Shown: positions 27,097 through 35,857 of the stretch, one piece after another | How positions within the stretch are numbered: position 1 is the stretch's first letter | How the letters are laid out: each line of letters begins with the position of its first letter | Notes under the pieces: model-generated | Seen by the model: the letters and a program-made list of their open reading frames with translations, nothing else | The model's database searches: none | What the model was told of the DNA's origin: nothing | Program-made: the position numbers and the translations under genes | DNA from: Leptospira paudalimensis | GTDB taxonomy: Bacteria > Spirochaetota > Leptospiria > Leptospirales > Leptospiraceae | Reading direction: 5' to 3' | Assembly (NCBI RefSeq): GCF_026151345.1 | Contig: NZ_JAMQPR010000001.1 | Location: forward strand, 2,924,676 to 2,988,675 | DNA length: 64,000 bases

Positions 27097-27894
27097 CCTA
27101 GCAAACGTTAGACCGGAAATAATATTGGATGCCCTCCAAATTGTAATAGGCTGGGCATTCGTATCTAGATCTACCTGATTTGTATTGGGTTTGGAGTTCC
27201 GATCTTTCTGAATGGCAGAGATTTCTTCTACACTCAAAACATTCACCTCCTCTCCCTCTCCCCACATCTTTGGAATATGGATGCTTGAGATTCCGTGGGA
27301 ACTGGCTCCCAGGATATCATCTTCCCAATTGTCGCCGAGTAAAATACAATCCTTTGGATCTTCGTTTGCCTTTTCCATCACATACTGAAAGAACTCTTTT
27401 GTTGGTTTTTCAAAACCAACTTCTTCAGATGTGATGAGTGTAAAACGAAACTCATCCGGTAAAAATCCTCGGACCTTAAGTAACTGTGTGCGAAGGGTTT
27501 CATTCGTTGTGAGGTAAATGGGAAATTCCTTTGAGAGAGAAACTAACAGGGGAAATAAGGAGTTTTGGTATTTCTCTTTCTTTTTTTCTTCTGCATAATA
27601 GGAAAGAAAATGAAAATAATACCGGTCTTCCATCCAGAATACGCCATCAATATCTTTCGTTTGGAACCCATTCCCCAACATCTCCCACATCAACTTAAAA
27701 CATAACAATCGCAGTCGATTCGAACTATGGTGTTTGAGCTGAGATTTAACTTGTTTTCTAGCAAGATCATACAACTCTAAAAAGTTCCCGCCTAACATTT
27801 GCTCTTGCCAATCCTTTGCGCAATTTTCAATTGCGTGTGCATACGCTTCTTTAGAGGGTAGAATTGTATTATCTAAATCTAGAAATAATGCCAT
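27070..27894 (-). CDS. HAD-superfamily hydrolase
   Basis: 274 residues. Motif I is FLDLDNTILPS at the N-terminus (nucleophile Asp6), motif II is YLTTNETLRTQ, motif III has the Lys of FEKPTKEFF, and motif IV is LLGDNWEDDILGASSHG. The alpha-helical cap between I and II makes it a subfamily I (YjjG/haloacid-dehalogenase-like) phosphatase. The last 35 residues after the core are unusual and extend into the overlap with the methyltransferase gene. Substrate unknown. Confidence 0.85.
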   Translation of the reverse strand: MALFLDLDNTILPSKEAYAHAIENCAKDWQEQMLGGNFLELYDLARKQVKSQLKHHSSNRLRLLCFKLMWEMLGNGFQTKDIDGVFWMEDRYYFHFLSYYAEEKKKEKYQNSLFPLLVSLSKEFPIYLTTNETLRTQLLKVRGFLPDEFRFTLITSEEVGFEKPTKEFFQYVMEKANEDPKDCILLGDNWEDDILGASSHGISSIHIPKMWGEGEEVNVLSVEEISAIQKDRNSKPNTNQVDLDTNAQPITIWRASNIISGLTFARSWLFQRQK

Positions 27895-27988
27895 ATCTGA
27901 ATGTTAAAACGAAAATATTCGATTCTGTCAACGGTTTGAGAAGGATTTATGGCTTGTCATGTTGTGAAAGTTTAAATAGAATCGTGGG

Positions 27989-28204
27989 ATGATTTCCTTA
28001 TCATCCATCCTCGCAACCTTATTCCTTTTACTTGGTTCCATTTTATTTGGATATGGATTTATCACGGATGGAGATCCCATGTATACAAAATCCCTAGGTT
28101 GGAATCTCAATCTGATATGGGGGAGTGTTGTCTTTTGTGTAGGGATCTTATTTGGATTGGGGAAATGGCTTTCCAACCAAATCCCCCAAAAAGAAGAAAA
28201 CTAA
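27989..28204 (+). CDS. Small two-helix membrane protein
   Basis: 71 residues with two clear membrane helices (LATLFLLLGSILFGYGFI and LIWGSVVFCVGILFGLG) and a charged tail (QKEEN). No strong ribosome site is seen. It overlaps the end of the convergent gene at 28201 by four bases. No family recognised. The hydrophobic pattern makes it a likely real gene. Confidence 0.5.
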   Translation: MISLSSILATLFLLLGSILFGYGFITDGDPMYTKSLGWNLNLIWGSVVFCVGILFGLGKWLSNQIPQKEEN

Positions 28205-29163
28205 ACGGTTACTTTCTCTAACACTAAAGATAGAAACGGTACTAACGATTCTAGAATCTCAGGAAGTTCGTATTCCAAAATATCACCAGCGTATACAATA
28301 TCATTTTTTTCCATCGCTGAAGCTATGTTCGAAAGAGTCGTATTCAATTGGCCAACCAAATCAGAAAGTTTTTTATCCTCAAACGATAGTTCTTGCCAAT
28401 TTAACTCAGTATGACGAGTTTGGATCGAAACCAGTGCCGACATAAGACCCGTTAAACGACCCACTGCATCATTTAAAATTTCTGAGGCTAAATGATCTTT
28501 TCCTGATTGGAAGTTTTCATTCACTAACATAAAGTCTTTGATCACTTTATCTTTTTGGTCCACAAATTTAGAAATGATTTCAATCAGTTCGGATTCATCC
28601 AATCGCATCACAGCAAGCCTAGTGCTAAGATCCATCAAAAACAATTTTACATCACGAAGGTCTTCTAAAAACGATTCGATTGCTTTTGTGGAATCTAGAA
28701 CGAGTGACCCGTTGTGTAAGGATTCGAGAATTTCTTCTACGTTTTTTCCTTTTCCCATTGGTTGGATGAGATTTAAATTGAGGTTGAGAAGTTTCGTTGT
28801 CGTACGAATCATGGAAATGATCCAAGGGATCCCTTCTTTTAAATCCTCAGCTTCTTTTTCCGTTAAAGAGTCACGTCCCACAAGAGTGGAACCCACTTTG
28901 TCTACGTAATTGTCTACTTCGACGAGGCTATCCTCAATGACATCCAATTCTTCACCAACATACAAATCCAATCGTTCTGTATCTTCAATGCCAACAGAGT
29001 CAAGGTCAGACCTATTTAATTCTTTTCCGTTCACGGTGAAATGACGTAAATATTTGCCATTTGATTCGATCCATTTTTGAATTTGATCGAACACTTGGCC
29101 GAGGTTGGTTTCTCCATCCAATTTAGTATCTAACTGTTGTTCATTGATATAAATATTCATCAT
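28201..29163 (-). CDS. Helical protein coupled to fliD, possible flagellar accessory factor
   Basis: 320 residues, mostly alpha-helical, acidic and without signal or membrane segments. The N-terminal 75 residues look ubiquitin-like (INEQQLDTKLDGETNLGQVFDQIQKWIESNGKYLRHFTVNGKELNRSDL). Its start overlaps the fliD stop by four bases (ATGA), so the pair is translationally coupled. Spirochaetes often have a lineage-specific gene right after fliD; a chaperone or assembly role for the filament cap is inference. It is not recognisable as FliS. Confidence 0.7.
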   Translation of the reverse strand: MMNIYINEQQLDTKLDGETNLGQVFDQIQKWIESNGKYLRHFTVNGKELNRSDLDSVGIEDTERLDLYVGEELDVIEDSLVEVDNYVDKVGSTLVGRDSLTEKEAEDLKEGIPWIISMIRTTTKLLNLNLNLIQPMGKGKNVEEILESLHNGSLVLDSTKAIESFLEDLRDVKLFLMDLSTRLAVMRLDESELIEIISKFVDQKDKVIKDFMLVNENFQSGKDHLASEILNDAVGRLTGLMSALVSIQTRHTELNWQELSFEDKKLSDLVGQLNTTLSNIASAMEKNDIVYAGDILEYELPEILESLVPFLSLVLEKVTV

Positions 29164-31082
29164 TCTCCACCGTTCCCTCTAAACATATTATTCTGTAAAT
29201 AGTTCCCAACTGATTTGTTTTTTCCTACACCTTGTTCCATGTAGAGAAATCTTTGTTTTAATTTGGCTTCAAAGCTAATGAGATGGGATTCATGTTCTTT
29301 GATTTTTTTATTATTTCCAGCAACACTCTCTTCTAAGAGTTTTACCTTACTTGTCACAATACCAGAAGCATATTGGTTATAAGGTTTTAGAATCTCGAGA
29401 AGCCTGATCCCAACTCCCTCTTCCATCTTCGCATCATTATTCCGATCGGATGCAAATAAATCCCTAACTCCATCTGGGTTTTCAGATAGAACAGCTATCA
29501 GTTTCTCTTGGTCAATTTGTAACAAACCATCTTGGATTTTTTCCCAGTTAGATCCAACAGCACCTGTGGAAATCCCAATGTCTGTCAAAACACGGAACCC
29601 GTTTTCTTTAGTGGCAGGATAATACGAGTTAGCTGTTGTTTTCAAGGAAGCGATGAGGCGTAAAATTGAGTTTTCACCAGCCAGAAGCCCCGATTTGGAT
29701 TTATTATCCCAAAAATCTCTGGAAATATCAGCGGCTTTAGAATCATCACTTTCTTTTTTATCTGAAATTTTTCCATTTTTCTCAACCGAAGTTACTTCTT
29801 TGGAGAACTTCATCAAATCATTATAAGCATCTACCCATTCTTTGATGAGGGCAGATCCTTTGGCATGGTCGACATGGATTTTTAAAGTAACAGGTTCTTC
29901 TGTCACCTTATGCACATTAAATGAGATTCCTTCCAATACATCTGCGATGCCATCATTGGTTTCTCGTGTGATCTCAACTCCATCAATTTTGATTTTGAGA
30001 TCTTTGGCTTCTTGTAACACTTTCACAGGTTCTGCGGTCCCAGGTGCTTGGGGAGTGACAAGTGTTACCGATTTGATTTGGATTGGTGTTGTGGCAGAAT
30101 TGGAAACAATGATTCCAGTGAGATTTTTATCACTCGCAAAATCACCTGCTTGGAAAATATACTTTAATTCTGTTTTGTTAATGGGAAGGAATTTATTACG
30201 CACACTCCCTTCCTTCTCAAAACTCATTCCCATCTCCATGACAGCAGGAGCTTCCCCGACAACTTCCACTTCCAGATAAGCACGTTCTTTGATTTCGGTA
30301 ACTGCAATGGGAATTGTATATGCGGTGTCTGGTTTTAGAAAAATTCCTTCTTCCGTTTGTGCGATTTTTTCTGTCTCTAATTCAGATTTTTTAAATTTTG
30401 ATAAGTCCCAAACTTTGGCCTTTGTACCATCGAGGGAAAGAAGTTGTTTGGTATCTTCTGAAGCGGCTTTATTTTCGCCAACAAGTCCAGCAAGTTTCAA
30501 AATTCCATTTGGATCTGAAAACTGAAGTTCATTTTTTTTACCTGTTTTAACGGATGTTAATGTAATAATAGAAGAGTCTTTATCAATTTTGATGATGGAA
30601 GTTTCAACTAAAGTACCTGCCATATTCTTAATGGCACTCGTTAGTTCGGATAACCCTCCACCTGGGAAAGTCACTGTCTCTTTGGATTTACCAGAATACA
30701 CGGTAAAACTTCCTTCAGGAAGTCGAATGTCTGTATCAATTTCTACACCAGATAACTGGTGTTTACTTGCCATTTCAATGATTTCAAGTGAGCGATTTCC
30801 CGACTTGGCAGCACGTGATGCTTCCCCAGTGATCACTCCTTCCACAGAAGAGGACACGGATTTGGTAGCAAATGGAGCTGTAAAGGAAACAAGGGCTCTG
30901 GTTTTGGTTTGTAAGTTGGTAGTTAGATTTTTGACCTCTCCCCAAATCTGAATCTGCATTTTGGCGTATTCATTTTCGGTTTCCCAACGTTTGATGGGCC
31001 GGCGTTCCAATTCGACCAGTTTTTTAACGATATCGTTTGTGTTTTGCCCGGTCATCAGACCCGGCATGGTGTATGCTGGCAT
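29160..31082 (-). CDS. fliD: Flagellar filament cap / hook-associated protein 2
   Basis: 640 residues. The N-terminus (PGLMTGQNTNDIVKKLVELERRPIKRWETENEYAKMQIQIWGEV) and C-terminal region (ISTGAVGSNWEKIQDGLLQIDQEKLIAVLSENPDGVRDLFASD) are clear FliD_N and FliD_C domains. The cap protein sits at the tip of the periplasmic filament during assembly. The gene is at the head of a two-gene minus-strand operon and diverges from ppk1 across 91 bases. The length is near the usual spirochaete size. Confidence 0.95.
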   Translation of the reverse strand: MPAYTMPGLMTGQNTNDIVKKLVELERRPIKRWETENEYAKMQIQIWGEVKNLTTNLQTKTRALVSFTAPFATKSVSSSVEGVITGEASRAAKSGNRSLEIIEMASKHQLSGVEIDTDIRLPEGSFTVYSGKSKETVTFPGGGLSELTSAIKNMAGTLVETSIIKIDKDSSIITLTSVKTGKKNELQFSDPNGILKLAGLVGENKAASEDTKQLLSLDGTKAKVWDLSKFKKSELETEKIAQTEEGIFLKPDTAYTIPIAVTEIKERAYLEVEVVGEAPAVMEMGMSFEKEGSVRNKFLPINKTELKYIFQAGDFASDKNLTGIIVSNSATTPIQIKSVTLVTPQAPGTAEPVKVLQEAKDLKIKIDGVEITRETNDGIADVLEGISFNVHKVTEEPVTLKIHVDHAKGSALIKEWVDAYNDLMKFSKEVTSVEKNGKISDKKESDDSKAADISRDFWDNKSKSGLLAGENSILRLIASLKTTANSYYPATKENGFRVLTDIGISTGAVGSNWEKIQDGLLQIDQEKLIAVLSENPDGVRDLFASDRNNDAKMEEGVGIRLLEILKPYNQYASGIVTSKVKLLEESVAGNNKKIKEHESHLISFEAKLKQRFLYMEQGVGKNKSVGNYLQNNMFRGNGGE

Positions 31083-31173
31083 ATCGTCCCAAATCCCTCT
31101 GAATCTAGTGTCGTCGAATTCTACAAAAGGATTAGGAATTTACAGAATTTTTTCCTTCCCAAATCCTAGAATT

Positions 31174-33252
31174 ATGACTGCTAACCCTACAGAAAAAATA
31201 GAAATGGGGAACCAAAATATCTTTTTCGACCGCGAACTTTCCTGGATCGACTTCAATTACCGTGTACTCGAAGAATCCTTTGATAAAGAAAATCCACTCT
31301 TAGAACGCCTAAAATTTTTATGCATCACTGAATCCAATTTGGATGAGTTTTTTATGGTGCGTGTGGCGGGACTTCTCAATTTGAAAAATGCGGGAATTGA
31401 AGAAAAAAGCCTGAATGGAAAAAGAACATCAGAAACCATCGCAGAACTTTATTCTAAAGTTGGCCAATTTGTTAAAAAACAATACGAATCTCTCGATGAG
31501 ATTTTAGTCGAATTAAAACAAAACAAAATTGTGGTCGTACAAGATCCAAGTGAACTTGCAGGTGATGACATTCAGTTTGTGAAAAATTATTACAAACGCG
31601 AAGTATCATCCATTCTCACTCCACTTGCCATTGATCCGTCCCACCCTTTTCCCCATATTCTCAATCGAACCCTGAATTTAGGGATCACATTGTATTCAGA
31701 TGATGACAAAAACAAAATTAAGGAACTGTTTGCGATTGTCCAGGTGCCAAGTGTATTACCTAGATTTTTGCAATTACCTCCGAACCTAGAAAGTGATACT
31801 AGAAGGTATTTTCCATTAGAAGAAATCATTAAACTCCACTTAGGTGATTTGTTTTATGGAATGAACGTAAAACAAATCCATACCTTTAAGATTGTAAGAG
31901 ATGCAGATATCTCAATCAATGAGGAACAAAACATTGGTGACCTTCTCACCACAATGAAAAACGAATTAAAAAACAGAATGTGGGGAGATGCTGTTCGTTT
32001 GGATGTCCACTCAGGTGCAGGCCATATCAAGGAACTACTCCGGGGTTTATTGGAACTCGAAGAATACCAAGTAATGGAGATTCCCACCTTACTTAGTTTA
32101 AACGACATGATGTTTTTCCAAAGTTTGGAAAAAACAAGCCATTTAAAGTATTCGTATCCAGTTCCAAAATCTGGTTTTGCAGCCAAAAAAAGTGAATCGA
32201 TATTTTCTGAGATTCGCAAAAACGATCACTTACTCCACCACCCATATGAAAGTTTTAAATCGATAGAAGACATGTTAAAAATTGCAAGCCAAGACCCAAA
32301 AGTCCTTGCGATTAAAATGACATTGTATCGAACTTCTGGAGATTCCCCCATTATACAATACTTAGGTGAAGCAGCTGAGAATGGAAAACAGGTAACCGTA
32401 CTTGTGGAACTAAAAGCTCGATTTGATGAAGAAAGAAACATACGTTGGGCAAAAAAATTAGAAGATAGTGGTGTTCATGTTGTTTATGGTGTTGTTGGTC
32501 TCAAAATCCATTGTAAGATGTTACTCATTGTTCGTAGAGAAGAAGACAAACTGAATCGTTATGTCCACCTTGGAACAGGGAACTATAATTCTACAACAGC
32601 AAGGTATTACACAGACATTAGTTTGTTCACAGCAAATCCTGAGATCACAGAAGACGTGGCCATTCTCTTTAACACAATCACAAGTTCAGGCAAAATGCCT
32701 AGACTCTCTAAAATTTATGCAGCACCTACTTTTCTCAAAGAAGAATTTTTACGACTCATCCAAAGAGAAACTGACAACGCAAAATCAGGAAAACAGGCTC
32801 GAGTCATTTTCAAAATGAACTCTCTTGTTGACCCAGATGTGATTTTAAAACTTTATGAAGCATCCCAAGCAGGCGTAAAAATCGATTTGATTATCAGAGG
32901 AATTTGTTGTTTACGTCCGGGAATTCCAGGTGTTTCCGATCGTATCAACGTTCGTTCGATTGTTGGTAGGTACTTAGAACATTCCAGGATTTATAGTTTT
33001 GAAAATGGTGGAAAACCAGAAGTTTACTTAGCATCTGCAGATTGTATGCCAAGAAACTTCCTACGCAGAATTGAAGTGATGTTTCCGATCTTACAAGACA
33101 AACACAAAAAACGAATCGCAAAAATACTAGAATTACTCCTCCGAGACAATACACAAGCGCGTGTATTGGAATCAGACGGAAGTTATACGAGACTCACTCC
33201 AGGTGATGATGATCCTGCTGTGAACTCACAAATTGATATGGTAGATATCTAA
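31174..33252 (+). CDS. ppk1: Polyphosphate kinase 1
   Basis: 692 residues from the ATG at 31174. An upstream extension back to 30961 would run over the 5' end of fliD and is rejected. FFDRELSWIDFNYRVLEESFD is the typical PPK1 N-terminus. The autophosphorylated His is in VVYGVVGLKIHCKMLL, with YVHLGTGNYNSTTARYYTD downstream and RGICCLRPGIPG and SRIYSFENGG in the C-terminal domains. It makes inorganic polyphosphate from ATP. The GlcD-type gene follows by 10 bases. Confidence 0.96.
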   Translation: MTANPTEKIEMGNQNIFFDRELSWIDFNYRVLEESFDKENPLLERLKFLCITESNLDEFFMVRVAGLLNLKNAGIEEKSLNGKRTSETIAELYSKVGQFVKKQYESLDEILVELKQNKIVVVQDPSELAGDDIQFVKNYYKREVSSILTPLAIDPSHPFPHILNRTLNLGITLYSDDDKNKIKELFAIVQVPSVLPRFLQLPPNLESDTRRYFPLEEIIKLHLGDLFYGMNVKQIHTFKIVRDADISINEEQNIGDLLTTMKNELKNRMWGDAVRLDVHSGAGHIKELLRGLLELEEYQVMEIPTLLSLNDMMFFQSLEKTSHLKYSYPVPKSGFAAKKSESIFSEIRKNDHLLHHPYESFKSIEDMLKIASQDPKVLAIKMTLYRTSGDSPIIQYLGEAAENGKQVTVLVELKARFDEERNIRWAKKLEDSGVHVVYGVVGLKIHCKMLLIVRREEDKLNRYVHLGTGNYNSTTARYYTDISLFTANPEITEDVAILFNTITSSGKMPRLSKIYAAPTFLKEEFLRLIQRETDNAKSGKQARVIFKMNSLVDPDVILKLYEASQAGVKIDLIIRGICCLRPGIPGVSDRINVRSIVGRYLEHSRIYSFENGGKPEVYLASADCMPRNFLRRIEVMFPILQDKHKKRIAKILELLLRDNTQARVLESDGSYTRLTPGDDDPAVNSQIDMVDI

Positions 33253-33262
33253 AGGAACCAAA

Positions 33263-34675
33263 ATGGATTTTACAAAAACAAAAACAGAACTAGGGAAACT
33301 CATTGGAGAAAAAAAAGTCATCCAAAAAAACGATGGAACCATGGATGATGCCTTATTCGATTCTTATGGAATCGATCGGACAAAAGTATACCCTCCAAAT
33401 TACCAAGTATTAGTGTTCCCTGAATCGACTGATGATGTGGCATCTATAGTTTCTTATGCATACCAAAATGGAATTTCGATTGTCCCTTCCGGTGGAAGGA
33501 CTGGTTACGCTGGTGGTGCTGTTGCAAAGGACGGGGAAATTGTCATTTCAATGTCCAAAATGAACCAAGTGATGGACTTCGATCCTTTTCTTGGCACCTT
33601 ACACATCCAAGCTGGGATGATCACAAAAAACCTTCACAAAGAAGCAGAAGAAAGAGGGTTTTATTTCCCAGTCGATTTTGCTGCAACGGGATCAAGCCAC
33701 ATCGGCGGAAACATTGCAACAAACGCTGGTGGTGTTCGAGTTGTACGTTATGGACTCATCCGAGATTGGATCTTAGGACTAACTGTCGTTACAGGAAAAG
33801 GTGAAGTTTTTCGTTTTAACGGTGAAATTTTAAAAAACAATACAGGTTATGATCTAAAACATTTATTCATCGGTTCGGAAGGTACTCTTGGTATCATCAC
33901 AGAAGCTGTTGTCAAACTCACCAAACCACCAAAAGACATCCGTGTGATCTTTTTAGCAGTTCCAGAATACAAAAACATTTTGGAAATTTTCAAAGAAACA
34001 CATAACTTCGATTTACCTTTGTTAGCGTTTGAGTTTTTAACCGATTATTGTTTGGATAAAGTAAAAGAACATTTAGGTGTTCCAGATCCATTCCAGACAC
34101 CTAGCAAATATTATGTGCTAATGGAATTCGAAGTAAACAATGAAACCGATGAAGAAAAACTCTATTCCATTTTAGAATCCATCACGGAAAAAGAACTCAT
34201 CACCGATGGTTCTATTGCTCAAAACTCAAGGCAAAACGAAACATTTTGGAAATATAGAGAAGGAATTTCTGAATCACTTTCTCTTGCGTATACGGTTCAC
34301 AAAAATGATATTTCCCTCCCACTCCGAAATATGGAGGCGTTTTTAGGGGAAATGACCGCCTTACTTTCCCAAAAATACCAAGGATTTTCCATTGCCCTTT
34401 TTGGTCATATTGGAGATGGAAACCTTCACCTAAACATAGTGAAACCGAAAGACCTCTCAGATGAAGAATTTTTCAAACAATGCAAACAAGTGGACCCTGA
34501 GATGTTCCAACTCATTCAAAAATTCAAAGGATCCATTTCTGCAGAACATGGTATTGGTCTCCTCAAAAAAGACTATTTGGGGTTTTCACGTTCCCAAGGG
34601 GAATTGGATACCATGAAGGCGATCAAATTGGCTTTTGACCCCAAAGGGATTTTGAACCCAGGAAAAGTGCTCTAA
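33263..34675 (+). CDS. FAD-linked oxidase, GlcD / D-lactate dehydrogenase type
   Basis: 470 residues. The FAD_binding_4 (PCMH-type) domain has VPSGGRTGYAGGAVAKDGEIVISMSKMN and GSSHIGGNIATNAGGVRVVRYG in the first half. The FAD-oxidase C domain ends with the conserved ISAEHGIGLLKKDYL and FDPKGILNPGKVL. Family members oxidise glycolate, D-lactate or D-2-hydroxyglutarate. Partner GlcE/GlcF subunits are not nearby, so the single-subunit lactate or hydroxyglutarate type is favoured. It is probably co-transcribed with ppk1. Confidence 0.88.
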   Translation: MDFTKTKTELGKLIGEKKVIQKNDGTMDDALFDSYGIDRTKVYPPNYQVLVFPESTDDVASIVSYAYQNGISIVPSGGRTGYAGGAVAKDGEIVISMSKMNQVMDFDPFLGTLHIQAGMITKNLHKEAEERGFYFPVDFAATGSSHIGGNIATNAGGVRVVRYGLIRDWILGLTVVTGKGEVFRFNGEILKNNTGYDLKHLFIGSEGTLGIITEAVVKLTKPPKDIRVIFLAVPEYKNILEIFKETHNFDLPLLAFEFLTDYCLDKVKEHLGVPDPFQTPSKYYVLMEFEVNNETDEEKLYSILESITEKELITDGSIAQNSRQNETFWKYREGISESLSLAYTVHKNDISLPLRNMEAFLGEMTALLSQKYQGFSIALFGHIGDGNLHLNIVKPKDLSDEEFFKQCKQVDPEMFQLIQKFKGSISAEHGIGLLKKDYLGFSRSQGELDTMKAIKLAFDPKGILNPGKVL

Positions 34676-34717
34676 ACACAAACAAACCCGTCGATCGGAT
34701 ATTTTTTTTGGTCGTTC

Positions 34718-34734
34718 TGCTTATTTGGTAAGCA
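34718..34734. promoter_or_regulatory. TGCTTA-N5-TAAGCA dyad
   Basis: A perfect 6-bp-arm dyad about 50 bases ahead of the gene at 34785. The same arms and spacing recur at 48498-48514 in another promoter region. It may be an operator; chance cannot be ruled out. Confidence 0.3.
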
Positions 34735-34784
34735 AAGGCCAAAAAAATGCTAGATTTTAATCAGAGATGGTCTAAACTGTAGCT

Positions 34785-35126
34785 ATGTTCAGAAAGATTA
34801 CAAAAATCATGGGAGTCACTCTCCTAACAATCTCTCTGGGCAGTGCATTCCTTTCGGAAGAAAATGTTTTGGTACGCACTCGCGGGGCAAAATCCAGCCG
34901 AGTGACAGGGAAATCCCAACTTTCGGGATCTCATTTCCTTGTGAGCCAAAATACAACTTCAGAAGAAGGGACTGGCACAAAAGATTTAGAAGACATCCTC
35001 ACTTGGAATGGAAAGGGAATCACTGGATTTTGGGCCTTCGCTGTCACCCAAGAACCATTTGAAGCCACACAATGGAATTCAAAGCTCCTTTCTGACCAAT
35101 ATCTAAATTTACCTCCACCCGTATAA
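34785..35126 (+). CDS. Exported protein of unknown function
   Basis: 113 residues with an N-terminal signal-like segment (MFRKITKIMGVTLLTISLGSAFLSEE). The mature part is polar (RTRGAKSSRVTGKSQLSGSHFLVSQNTTSEEG) and ends in a Pro-rich tail. No family recognised. It stands alone between two plus-strand operons, with its own terminator directly downstream. Confidence 0.55.
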   Translation: MFRKITKIMGVTLLTISLGSAFLSEENVLVRTRGAKSSRVTGKSQLSGSHFLVSQNTTSEEGTGTKDLEDILTWNGKGITGFWAFAVTQEPFEATQWNSKLLSDQYLNLPPPV

Positions 35127-35145
35127 CTCCTCTCTACCGCTTTAA

Positions 35146-35180
35146 CCTGTGTCCCGTTAGGGGCACAGGGTGTTTTTATT
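35146..35180 (+). terminator. Rho-independent terminator
   Basis: CCTGTGTCCC (35146-35155) pairs with GGGGCACAGG (35160-35169, one T-G pair), followed by TGTTTTTATT. It sits 20 bases after the stop of the exported protein gene. Confidence 0.8.
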
Positions 35181-35219
35181 ATTCCATTAGAATTGTTTCT
35201 CATTTGCCAAAACTTAACC

Positions 35220-35262
35220 GACTGTACCAGAGTGGTTTCGCGCTCTGGGCAGTCTTTTTTTT
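35220..35262 (+). terminator. Second strong terminator or attenuator upstream of the metal-efflux operon
   Basis: GACTG-TA-CCAGAG pairs with CTCTGG-G-CAGTC around a 10-base loop, then eight T residues (35255-35262). No gene lies between this hairpin and the previous terminator, so it is either a back-up terminator or the end of a short untranslated RNA. Confidence 0.75.
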
Positions 35263-35297
35263 ACATTCTATTTCGTCCCATCCACTAACAATTGCGC

Positions 35298-35323
35298 AGA
35301 ATGTGAAATCCATTGCACATTCT
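35298..35323. promoter_or_regulatory. Dyad operator candidate ahead of the efflux operon promoter
   Basis: AGAATGTG (35298-35305) and CACATTCT (35316-35323) form a perfect inverted repeat with a 10-base spacer. It ends 6 bases before the -35 element at 35330, a position suited to an activator or a repressor of the metal-efflux genes. Confidence 0.45.
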
Positions 35324-35329
35324 ACAAAT

Positions 35330-35358
35330 TTGGCACCGATTAAAAGATTGAGTATAGA
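35330..35358 (+). promoter_or_regulatory. Sigma-70 promoter candidate for the efflux operon
   Basis: TTGGCA (35330-35335) and TATAGA (35353-35358) with an ideal 17-base spacer. Transcription would begin near 35365, leaving a very short leader before the start codon at 35374 or 35383. Confidence 0.5.
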
Positions 35359-35373
35359 CTTCGGTAGGAATAT

Positions 35374-35760
35374 GTGGACATTATGACGGGAAACTGGTCA
35401 AACAAACTGATTGCACTGCTACTTGTGGCAACCGTTGGTTTCCCATTTGATAGCACCTCAGACGCAGTTTCCGAATACTTTGAAGCGAATCTCCAACAGA
35501 TCAAAAAATCCTATGCCAATGCCTTAGAGGCACCAGAGGACACTACAATTGATGTACCTCAGATCACTTCGATTGATGATAATGCTACCTTAAGCCGTTC
35601 ACGCGCTGACTTTTTAGATTTTATCAATGAGTACAAAAACTATACTCTCTCAGAAGATTTAATCATCTCTTATATTGACTTACTTTCTATCGGGATCTTA
35701 ATTCCCAATTTACTATCTTCTCTATTACTCAACATTCCTCCCCCTACTTCTCTCGCTTAA
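35374..35760 (+). CDS. Small exported protein at the head of the efflux locus
   Basis: 128 residues from GTG at 35374, placed just after TAGGAA; an ATG at 35383 is an alternative. It has a signal-like hydrophobic segment (KLIALLLVATVGFPFDSTSDA) and then an acidic region (YFEANLQQIKKSYANALEAPEDTTIDVPQITSIDD). The C-terminal segment is hydrophobic (LIISYIDLLSIGILIPNLLSSLLLNIPPP). No family recognised. Its place right after the promoter and 97 bases ahead of the TolC-like gene suggests an accessory role in metal efflux. Confidence 0.5.
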   Translation: MDIMTGNWSNKLIALLLVATVGFPFDSTSDAVSEYFEANLQQIKKSYANALEAPEDTTIDVPQITSIDDNATLSRSRADFLDFINEYKNYTLSEDLIISYIDLLSIGILIPNLLSSLLLNIPPPTSLA

Positions 35761-35857
35761 ACCTTTTTCGGCACTTACGAATCCGGAAGTAGACCACCTA
35801 ACAAGGATGGTATACCTATATTCGATGCACTCAAGAATTTAAAAAATTTGGTACCTT

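Noticed and set aside
30961..31173. N-terminal extension of polyphosphate kinase over the 5' end of fliD
   Set aside because: The PPK1 domain begins right after the ATG at 31174. The extension is antisense to the conserved FliD N-terminus and has no similarity to PPK.
35204..35386. 60-codon frame through the second terminator of the efflux leader
   Set aside because: It begins at a TTG without a ribosome site and reads straight through a strong hairpin with a T8 tail, so translation is unlikely, although a leader peptide cannot be fully excluded.
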